Shown here piece after piece: positions 1-5,311 of a stretch of DNA of 5,311 nt; positions within the stretch are counted from its first letter, which is position 1; every line of letters begins with the position of its first letter. Made by a program: the position numbers and the translations under genes. Source of the DNA: Acidobacteriota bacterium (GTDB taxonomy: Bacteria > Acidobacteriota > Terriglobia > UBA7540); NCBI GenBank assembly GCA_021828225.1, contig JAKASH010000284.1:1-5311 (forward strand). Direction: 5' to 3'. The notes beneath the pieces are model-generated. The model did not search any database and was not told the DNA's origin. It worked only from the letters and a program-made list of their open reading frames with translations.

Positions 1-11
1 GGTTGATAACG

Positions 12-1019
12 ATGATGAGGTATAAGTTGGCAATCGTCCTTTTCTTGTTCGCAGGTGCGTTTTGCACTTTCTCTCTTGCCGCAGCGGGTGCCGCGGAACC
101 GGTGCAGGTTCAGCGGAAGGGATACGAGATCCATGTGATGATCGGCGGGAAGCCGTTCACAACTTATTACTTTGATCCCGCCGTTGCCAAGCCATACTTG
201 CAGCCGTTGCGAAGCGCGCAAGGCACCATTGTCACGCGAGGCTTCCCCATCGGGAATACGGTTCCTACCGCTCACCGCCATGACCACGCGCTGGAGCCTC
301 ATCAGCGCCCGCTATACTTTGCTCACGGTGACATCGATGGGCTCAACTTCTGGGGCGAGCAGGTCTTCCAGAAATATTACGGCGGGGTGAGTAAAGAGGC
401 TTACGGGCGAATGGTGTTTCGCAAGCTCGATGAAATGCGCGGAGGGCCCGATTCCGGAGTCATCCAGGCTGACTTCGACCTGATCTCCCCGAGCAAGCGA
501 GTGATCGCCACAGAGACACAGACCTTCACTTTCCGTGGGAATGGCCAGACGCGCACCATCGATTGCCAGTTTGTTGTCCATGCGGACCATGGGCCGGTCG
601 TGTTTGGCGATACAAAGGAAGGAACATTCGGGATTCGCGTGGCTCCGGAACTCAATTCGCCGCCCGGCCATATGGTCGATTCGAATGGCGCTGAGGGAGA
701 GAAGAGCATTTGGGGGACTCGCGCAAACTGGGTGGATTATTATGGGGACGTTCATGGCGAAGAGGTGGGCATCGCCGTCTTCGACAGCCCGCGAAGCTTT
801 CGCCACCCCACGTACTGGCACGCCCGCGCCTACGGCCTGTTCGCCGCAAACCCGTTCGGGATCAGCTATTTCACCCGTGACCCGCTGCGGGACGGAAGCT
901 GGACGATCCAGCCGGGAAAATCTTTGCTTTTCCGTTATCGCGTTCTTATCCACCATGGTGATTACAAGCAGGCCCATGTGGCCGCGGCCTATCGGCAATA
1001 CTCCGAACAGGAGCACTGA
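12..1019 (+). CDS. Exported DUF6807 ('PmoA family') protein
   Basis: A 335-residue protein of unknown function in the DUF6807 family, which many databases label 'methane oxygenase PmoA'. The conserved core is visible: a stretch ending in VTRGFP, then D91-H92, H97-Q98-R99 and the segment YFAHGDIDGLNFWGE at about 102-116. This matches the family pattern DHPHHR...FAHGDVNGVDFW as I remember it, with about three extra residues between the His-rich parts. The N-terminus is a typical signal peptide: M-M-R-Y-K, a hydrophobic run to about residue 22, then an Ala-rich cleavage region near 27-28. The protein is therefore probably periplasmic or secreted. C18 does not sit in a good lipobox. The start could be ATG at 12 or 15; a TTG at position 3 is in frame but less likely, and a start upstream of the window cannot be excluded. 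The amidohydrolase gene follows after 29 bp, so the two probably form an operon. A role on carbohydrate or another plant-derived substrate is inference only. Confidence 0.88.
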   Translation: MMRYKLAIVLFLFAGAFCTFSLAAAGAAEPVQVQRKGYEIHVMIGGKPFTTYYFDPAVAKPYLQPLRSAQGTIVTRGFPIGNTVPTAHRHDHALEPHQRPLYFAHGDIDGLNFWGEQVFQKYYGGVSKEAYGRMVFRKLDEMRGGPDSGVIQADFDLISPSKRVIATETQTFTFRGNGQTRTIDCQFVVHADHGPVVFGDTKEGTFGIRVAPELNSPPGHMVDSNGAEGEKSIWGTRANWVDYYGDVHGEEVGIAVFDSPRSFRHPTYWHARAYGLFAANPFGISYFTRDPLRDGSWTIQPGKSLLFRYRVLIHHGDYKQAHVAAAYRQYSEQEH

Positions 1020-1037
1020 TAAGATGAAAGTACTGCT

Positions 1038-1045
1038 GAGGAGGG
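1038..1045 (+). promoter_or_regulatory. Strong Shine-Dalgarno for the amidohydrolase
   Basis: GAGGAGGG lies four bases before the ATG at 1049. It is the best ribosome binding site in the window. It fixes the start of the amidohydrolase so that the signal peptide is included, and supports translation from a transcript shared with the DUF6807 gene. Confidence 0.8.
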
Positions 1046-1048
1046 AAC

Positions 1049-1954
1049 ATGAAAAGGCATCGCCTGCTGTTCGTTCCGCTGATGTGCGTATGGGTTTGTG
1101 GTTCGCTTTTGGCGCAGTCCGCTCAGCCTAAAATAATTGATGGCCATATTCACTATAACGGTGATCCGGCCTTTCTTCAGAAGCTGCTGGCGAAACTCGA
1201 GTCTGTGGACGGGATGGCCTTCCTTCTTGTTCCGCCGGCCGATATGGCCACCGCCGTGCCTTTTATCCACGCGCATCCGAACCGCCTGGTTGGCTTTGCT
1301 GAAATCGACATGGACAGCGCGCACGCCCTGGAGCAGATCGACCTGGCTCATGAAGCGGGGTTTCGCGGATTGGGCGAACTCGAGTATGTGCGCCACGACT
1401 TTGACAATCCCGTGTACTTTCCAATTTACAAGCGTGCGGAAAAATACCGAATGATTGTCTTGTTTCACACGGGCATTGTGAACCGTGAACATCCCGACGT
1501 CCCGACCAACGTCAGCGCCTATCGGATGCGGGTGGCGACTCTTGATCTGATCGCCAGGATGTTTCCCAAGATTACGATTATCGGTGCGCATATGGGCAAT
1601 CCCGATTACGCGTGGGCTGCGGAGATCGGCCGATGGAACCCGAACCTCTACTTTGATCTGAGCGGATCATCTCTGATCAAGAAGCAGAACGATTACACCT
1701 TTTTCAAATCCATCTTCTGGTGGTCGGGAGTTGTCAGCCCCCATACGCCCCCGTCTTCCCACAGCGCCTTTGAAAAACTGGTCTTCGGCTCGGATGTGTT
1801 TGGTGGAGACCTGGCGGAGTTTGACCGGGAGCTCAAACGCTACCATGAGATGCTTGACGCCTGTGGTGTACCGAAACAAGCGCAGGAGAATATCTTCAGT
1901 GGTACCTTGTGGCACATTCTAAACCAGCAGAAGGAAGCCTCAGCCTCAGATTGA
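1049..1954 (+). CDS. Exported metal-dependent amidohydrolase (amidohydrolase_2 / TatD-like TIM barrel)
   Basis: A 301-residue hydrolase of the amidohydrolase superfamily. The metal ligands of the barrel are in the expected order: D31-G-H33-I-H35 at the end of strand 1, E110 in GLGELEY, H140 in LFHTG, H181 in GAHMG and D249 in FGSDVF. It should therefore bind one or two divalent metals and hydrolyse an amide, ester or lactone-type bond, or decarboxylate, as some members of the amidohydrolase_2 group do. The substrate cannot be read from the sequence. Residues 1 to about 25 form a signal peptide (M-K-R-H-R, hydrophobic core, LLAQSAQ), so the enzyme probably works in the periplasm, whereas many relatives are cytoplasmic. 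Length is normal for the family and all ligands are intact, so it is probably active. It lies 29 bp after the DUF6807 gene, which suggests both exported proteins serve the same pathway. Confidence 0.88.
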   Translation: MKRHRLLFVPLMCVWVCGSLLAQSAQPKIIDGHIHYNGDPAFLQKLLAKLESVDGMAFLLVPPADMATAVPFIHAHPNRLVGFAEIDMDSAHALEQIDLAHEAGFRGLGELEYVRHDFDNPVYFPIYKRAEKYRMIVLFHTGIVNREHPDVPTNVSAYRMRVATLDLIARMFPKITIIGAHMGNPDYAWAAEIGRWNPNLYFDLSGSSLIKKQNDYTFFKSIFWWSGVVSPHTPPSSHSAFEKLVFGSDVFGGDLAEFDRELKRYHEMLDACGVPKQAQENIFSGTLWHILNQQKEASASD

Positions 1955-2050
1955 ACAAGAACGCGAAAGCCGGTTTCTGGCGTGCGTTGTGCTGTATTAT
2001 CTTCAGCGGGGGCGTGAAGCCTGCATTGAGTTACATCATATTAAAATACA

Positions 2051-2055
2051 GGGAG
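2051..2055 (+). promoter_or_regulatory. Shine-Dalgarno that sets the nagB start
   Basis: GGGAG lies eight bases upstream of the ATG at 2064, an ideal spacing. The reading frame is open upstream to a GTG at 1989, but those 25 extra codons have no ribosome binding site of similar quality and encode nothing like a NagB N-terminus. The ATG at 2064 is therefore preferred. Confidence 0.72.
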
Positions 2056-2063
2056 CTAATTTA

Positions 2064-2846
2064 ATGAATAAGAGTGGACTTATCCGTTCTCTCCGAGTAG
2101 GAAGTCTGAACGTCGAGGCGTACGAAAGCACTGAGGCGATGGGAAAAGCTGCGGCGGACGCTGCCGCTGAACGCCTGCGTGCTTTGGCTGCCCGGAACGA
2201 ACTTGTTGCTGTAATCTTTGCCACCGGCGCTTCTCAAATGGCGACGCTCGAAGCTCTGACCTCGATGCCGGGTTTGCCCTGGGACAAGGTGGTTGGCTTT
2301 CATATGGATGAATACCTGGGGATCTCCGATCAGCACAGGGCGTCATTCCGGCGCTACTTGCGAGAGCGGCTTACGGACAAGATTAAGATGCGTCGTTTTT
2401 ACGGGGTTGACGGCGATAATGGCAAACCGGAAGAGACCTGCAGGCAATATGCTGACCTGTTGCGGCAGTACAATCCGCAACTCTGCCTGCTCGGGATCGG
2501 AGAAAACGGCCACCTCGCCTTTAACGATCCGGCCGAGGCGAACTTCGAAGATCCGCTCGACATCAGGATCGTTTCGCTCGATGGACAATGCCGGCAGCAG
2601 CAGGTCAACGAAGGCTGGTTCCGCAACCTGGCTGAAGTGCCCAAACAGGCGATTACTTTGACGATCCCAACTTTGATGCGCGTGCCGCAACTGATTGCTT
2701 CCGTTCCCGGAGAGAGGAAGGCGCACATCGTTTACCGGACGCTGACCGAAGAAATTTCAACCCGCTGCCCGGCAACGATTATGCGGAACCATCCCAACAC
2801 GACGGTCTATCTGGACCCTGCCTCGGCTGCCGAGCTGCCGTCGTAA
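2064..2846 (+). CDS. nagB: Glucosamine-6-phosphate deaminase (NagB) family protein
   Basis: A 260-residue cytoplasmic protein of the glucosamine-6-phosphate isomerase/deaminase family; E. coli NagB has 266. True NagB converts glucosamine 6-phosphate to fructose 6-phosphate and ammonia. The phosphate-loop region is FATGASQ (about 52-58). The catalytic base D82 lies in FHMDEYLG, equivalent to E. coli D72. The ring-opening motif GIGENGHLAFNDP (145-156 region) supplies H150, equivalent to H143. Two positions differ from E. coli: N148 for D141 and D155 for E148. Asn at the first position occurs in other NagB proteins as I recall; Asp at the second is conservative. The C-terminal HPNTTVYLD segment is also family-typical. 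No nagA or sugar kinase is visible nearby, and the gene precedes a sugar-acid type transporter. The protein may thus belong to a NagB-like subgroup acting on another sugar phosphate. Family membership is sure; the exact substrate is not. Confidence 0.9.
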   Translation: MNKSGLIRSLRVGSLNVEAYESTEAMGKAAADAAAERLRALAARNELVAVIFATGASQMATLEALTSMPGLPWDKVVGFHMDEYLGISDQHRASFRRYLRERLTDKIKMRRFYGVDGDNGKPEETCRQYADLLRQYNPQLCLLGIGENGHLAFNDPAEANFEDPLDIRIVSLDGQCRQQQVNEGWFRNLAEVPKQAITLTIPTLMRVPQLIASVPGERKAHIVYRTLTEEISTRCPATIMRNHPNTTVYLDPASAAELPS

Positions 2847-2958
2847 CCCGCCAGTCTCAAGCAGCCAAACGGCCGGGACAAAGAAAACACGAAGCGTGCG
2901 GCCATCGTTAGTAGTACTCAGCGCCTTTGATGAAAGAATCGGCAACCTGGGCCTGAGG

Positions 2959-2996
2959 CTCCTGTCTCTGCGGCGAGCAGCGCCGGAGACCGGGAG
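2959..2996 (+). other. Strong imperfect hairpin between nagB and the transporter gene
   Basis: The 185-bp gap after nagB contains no convincing gene but does hold a long inverted repeat. Bases 2959-2963 pair with 2992-2996 (one T-G wobble), 2964-2968 with 2986-2990, and 2971-2975 with 2981-2985, closing a five-base AGCAG loop. Bulges are C2991 and T2969-G2970, giving 15 pairs in all. No T-run follows, so it is not a standard intrinsic terminator. It could be an RNA-stabilising or attenuating element between two cistrons, or a chance GC-rich stem. The pairing is read directly from the sequence; any function is inference. Confidence 0.5.
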
Positions 2997-3031
2997 GTGT
3001 TCGCTTGCGGTCGAAGCGCATGTGAGATGCC

Positions 3032-4306
3032 ATGAAGCCCATTAAGCACCTGCGATGGTGGATTGTCTGGACGCTCTTCTGTTCCACCGTCATCAATTAC
3101 ATCAACCGGCAGACACTTTCCGTCCTTGCCCCCGTGATCATGCAGCGCTTTCACATGACGCATGAGGATTATTCCTATGTTGTGTCGGCGTTCCAGGTGG
3201 CTTACGCGGGAATGTGGCTTGTCGGCGGCGTGATCATTGACATTATTGGAACACGGCTGGGATTGACGCTGGCCATGATCTGGTGGTCGGTTTCCAGCAT
3301 GTTGCACTCGCTGGCAGGCTCCGTGTTTTCACTCGCCGTCTTTCGTTTCATGCTGGGAATTGGCGAAGGTTTCAACTGGCCGGGAGCCAGCAAGACCGTA
3401 GCGGAGTGGTTCCCGGCGCAGGAGCGCGGGCTTGGCGTCGCCATCTTTGACAGCGGCTCGAGCGTGGGCGCGGTCATTGCCCCGCCCTTTGTGGCCTTCA
3501 TCGCCTATGCGCTCGGATGGCGTTACTCCTTTGTGGCCGCGGGTCTGCTGGGTTTTCTTTGGCTCCTCCTATGGTTGCACTTTTATCATCCTCTGGACGC
3601 TCACCCTCGGCTGAGTCAAGAGGAGCGGAAAGAGATTGAAGAACGGCGGGGCACACCGACGGCCTCGGCGCTTAAGGGCGCCAGGCGTTGGCTGAGCCTG
3701 CTCAAGGAAAGGAACGTCTGGGGCATCGTCCTCGGCCGCTCGTTGACGGATCCGATCTGGTGGTTTTATGTTTTCTGGCTGCCCGCCTATCTCAGCGAGG
3801 TGCGCGGCTTCAGCCTGAAAGAAATCGGCGCCTTCGCCTGGATCCCTTTTCTTGCCGCCGATCTTGGAAACTTTACGGGAGGATTCACCACCGGCTTTTT
3901 CATCAAGCGAGGCATGCCGGTGATTCGCTCGCGGAAGTGGGTTTGCGTGCTCAGTTCGCTGCCGATGGTTGCGGGAATTCCGGCTGCCCTGACTCACAAC
4001 GCTTACGCCGCACTGCTGCTGATCAGTATTGCGACCTGGGGATACGCGAGCTGGTCCACCATGGGGCTGACGTTTCCTTCCGATCTGTTTCCGCAGGACG
4101 TTGTGGCTTCGGTGACCGGACTTAGCGGGCTGGGGGCGGGACTGGTCAGCACGGTTTTCACACTCTTTATCGGGTTCGTCGTTGATAAATTCTCTTATTT
4201 CCCCGCTTTCGTAGCGGCCGGTACCGTGCCACTTCTGGCTACTGCCGTTGTCCTGTTGCTGATCCGAGCGCCTGAAAGCACGGTGAGGGCAACCGTTGGC
4301 AAGTAG
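3032..4306 (+). CDS. MFS transporter, anion:cation symporter family, ExuT-like (hexuronate-type)
   Basis: A 424-residue inner-membrane transporter with the hydrophobicity expected of 12 helices in two halves and a charged central loop near 190-232 (LSQEERKEIEERRG). It resembles E. coli ExuT, which imports glucuronate and galacturonate with protons, at several places recalled from that protein. These are the N-terminal KHLRWW opening, the loop between helices 2 and 3 (IIDIIGTRLG), GEGFNWPG and EWFPAQERG in helix 4 and after, SSVGAVIAPP at 143-152, and EIGAFAWIPFLAADLG from residue 264. In helix 1 it has YINRQTLS (N25), where many relatives have Asp. The start is certain: an in-frame TGA at 3023 precedes the ATG and the next Met is at residue 37. 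The ribosome binding site is weak (GTGAG, 3022-3026). Uptake of an acidic sugar or similar organic anion is the likely role; the exact substrate is not readable. Confidence 0.92.
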   Translation: MKPIKHLRWWIVWTLFCSTVINYINRQTLSVLAPVIMQRFHMTHEDYSYVVSAFQVAYAGMWLVGGVIIDIIGTRLGLTLAMIWWSVSSMLHSLAGSVFSLAVFRFMLGIGEGFNWPGASKTVAEWFPAQERGLGVAIFDSGSSVGAVIAPPFVAFIAYALGWRYSFVAAGLLGFLWLLLWLHFYHPLDAHPRLSQEERKEIEERRGTPTASALKGARRWLSLLKERNVWGIVLGRSLTDPIWWFYVFWLPAYLSEVRGFSLKEIGAFAWIPFLAADLGNFTGGFTTGFFIKRGMPVIRSRKWVCVLSSLPMVAGIPAALTHNAYAALLLISIATWGYASWSTMGLTFPSDLFPQDVVASVTGLSGLGAGLVSTVFTLFIGFVVDKFSYFPAFVAAGTVPLLATAVVLLLIRAPESTVRATVGK

Positions 4307-4363
4307 TCCTCGCTGAAAATGGTCACCTTCACTTGCCTTGTGCTAGCGTAAGCAGGGCTGTTG

Positions 4364-5311
4364 ATGATTATGAGCGATCGCACGGATGTAATCGTTGTTG
4401 GAGCGGGGCCGGCGGGTTCGACTGCGGCCAAACTGCTCGCTGACCGCGGGTATTCCGTGCTGCTGGTCGACCGCTCAAATTTCCCTCGCCATAAAACCTG
4501 CGCAAGCTGGATCAATCGCCTGGCCTTCGAGCGATTCGCTTATCTCAAGGATCACCTTTCCGCCCTGGTTGAGAACCCGTTCTACGGCGTAGCATTCTAT
4601 GACAAGACAATTGAGAAGGAGGCTCGGTACATAGAGAACAAGCCCTCCGGCTATCTCTCTTTGCGCTCGATGTTTGACGATGGCTTGCGCCGCATCGCCA
4701 CCGAAGCCGGAGCCAGGTTTCTGGGGGGCTGCGCTGTTACCGAGTTGGTTGAGGAGCGCGATGGCATCCGTATTCACCTTGCGGACGGGCGGGAATTTGC
4801 GGGACGTGTTTTGATAGGTGCGGATGGTGCCTCCAGCCGCGTGGCCGTCAACGCAGGGTTGCGCAAAGGCTGGGCGCCGCGCGATTACGTGCTTTGTGCC
4901 AACGTCGATGTTCCTTTCCCGCCCGAGCGGATCAGTGCATTTTATGGCGAACGATTTCCATTCCGGGTCTTTCTTGAATACGCCGGCATTCAGGGTTATG
5001 GCTGGGTTTTCCCCAAGAAGCACCATATTTGTGTCGGCATCGGCGCGCTATTTGAGGATGGCCGCTCTATTCGCCCGCTCTTTTGCCAGTTTGTCCGGGC
5101 GCTTCGCGATCGCGGCCACATTCCCGGCGACCTTCCGGAGGAGCGAGTTTACTTTGACATCGACCCGGTTGGAGGGGTTTATCGGACGCCGAGCCTGGTG
5201 CGGGGCCGGGTGATGCTGATTGGTGACGCGGCCGGCTTTGTTTCCGGCTCGACGGGCGAGGGGGTCTATCCCGGGATGGTAAGCGCTGAAGTTGCGGTTG
5301 ATATCATCCAC
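4364..5311 (+). CDS. FAD-dependent oxidoreductase, geranylgeranyl reductase family (3' end outside window)
   Basis: An open frame of 316 codons without a stop runs off the window edge; relatives have about 380-420 residues, so some 70-100 are missing. The N-terminal FAD-binding fold is clear: G13-A-G15-P-A-G18, with D36 at the end of strand 2 (LLVDR) to hold the ribose. FPRHKTC follows at 40-46, then LIGADGASSRV from residue 150. The second FAD motif LIGDAAGFVSGSTGEGVYPGM begins at 285; the GDAAGF...TGEG pattern is typical of geranylgeranyl reductases and related flavoprotein hydroxylases. Family members reduce isoprenoid chains of lipids or quinones, or oxidise aromatic or polyketide substrates. 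The usual Cys-Gly after the first motif is C46-A-S here. ATG at 4364 follows a weak AGGG (4354-4357); ATG at 4370 is an alternative. It begins 57 bp after the transporter gene on the same strand, so co-transcription is possible, but no functional link is evident. Confidence 0.88.
   Translation, partial: MIMSDRTDVIVVGAGPAGSTAAKLLADRGYSVLLVDRSNFPRHKTCASWINRLAFERFAYLKDHLSALVENPFYGVAFYDKTIEKEARYIENKPSGYLSLRSMFDDGLRRIATEAGARFLGGCAVTELVEERDGIRIHLADGREFAGRVLIGADGASSRVAVNAGLRKGWAPRDYVLCANVDVPFPPERISAFYGERFPFRVFLEYAGIQGYGWVFPKKHHICVGIGALFEDGRSIRPLFCQFVRALRDRGHIPGDLPEERVYFDIDPVGGVYRTPSLVRGRVMLIGDAAGFVSGSTGEGVYPGMVSAEVAVDIIH

Noticed and set aside
312..1016. Minus-strand open frame of 234 codons opposite the DUF6807 gene
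   Set aside because: It lies wholly opposite a well-supported gene with a family motif and signal peptide, and its translation shows no recognisable domain. It is a shadow of the real frame.
989..1591. Minus-strand open frame of 200 codons opposite the amidohydrolase
   Set aside because: It spans the gene junction and the metal-ligand region of the amidohydrolase and has no recognisable motif, as expected from an antisense shadow in GC-rich DNA.
1960..1988. Possible hairpin after the amidohydrolase (AACGC with GCGTT, inner GAAA with TTTC)
   Set aside because: The stem is broken by a six-base asymmetric bulge, is weak, and has no T-run behind it, so it does not support a terminator call.
1995..2000. 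TATTAT as a -10 box of a promoter for nagB
   Set aside because: It resembles the -10 consensus, but no acceptable -35 box lies 15-18 bases upstream and no extended -10 is in register. A separate nagB promoter in this gap remains possible but is not supported.
2930..2956. Eight-codon ATG frame in the gap after nagB
   Set aside because: It is too short and lacks a ribosome binding site or any other sign of translation.
4475..5026. Minus-strand open frame of 183 codons at the right end
   Set aside because: The plus strand here encodes both FAD motifs in an uninterrupted frame from 4364 to the window edge, so the antisense frame is not a gene.

Overview
The window carries five genes in a row, all on the plus strand, with no RNA gene, mobile element, CRISPR array or long non-coding stretch. 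Base composition looks moderately GC-rich. Two exported proteins of families common in Acidobacteriota, Planctomycetota and similar large-genome soil heterotrophs, next to an ExuT-like sugar-acid transporter, suggest a soil or sediment bacterium of that kind. Acidobacteriota is my best guess, but this rests on family knowledge alone, and no marker gene is present to settle it.

Layout: (1) 12-1019, an exported DUF6807 ('PmoA family') protein. (2) 1049-1954, an exported metal-dependent amidohydrolase, 29 bp downstream behind a strong Shine-Dalgarno, so almost certainly co-transcribed with gene 1. (3) 2064-2846, a glucosamine-6-phosphate deaminase (NagB) family protein after a 109-bp gap with an AT-rich leader. 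(4) 3032-4306, a major facilitator of the anion:cation symporter type that closely resembles ExuT hexuronate transporters, after a 185-bp gap holding a strong hairpin. (5) 4364 to the window edge, the first 316 codons of an FAD-dependent oxidoreductase of the geranylgeranyl reductase family, cut off by the end of the window.

How they may work together (inference): genes 1 to 4 read as a small carbohydrate-catabolic neighbourhood. Two secreted or periplasmic proteins would act on a sugar derivative or its substituents, an inner-membrane symporter would take up an acidic sugar, and a cytoplasmic sugar-phosphate isomerase/deaminase would feed it into central metabolism. The flavoprotein at the end belongs to a family acting on isoprenoid or other hydrophobic substrates and may be an unrelated neighbour.

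The window is largely ordinary. The points most worth a second look are the active-site variants in the NagB homologue, the hairpin at 2959-2996, the altered cysteine motif in the flavoprotein, and the unexplained pairing of a DUF6807 protein with an exported amidohydrolase. I found no convincing undescribed system.
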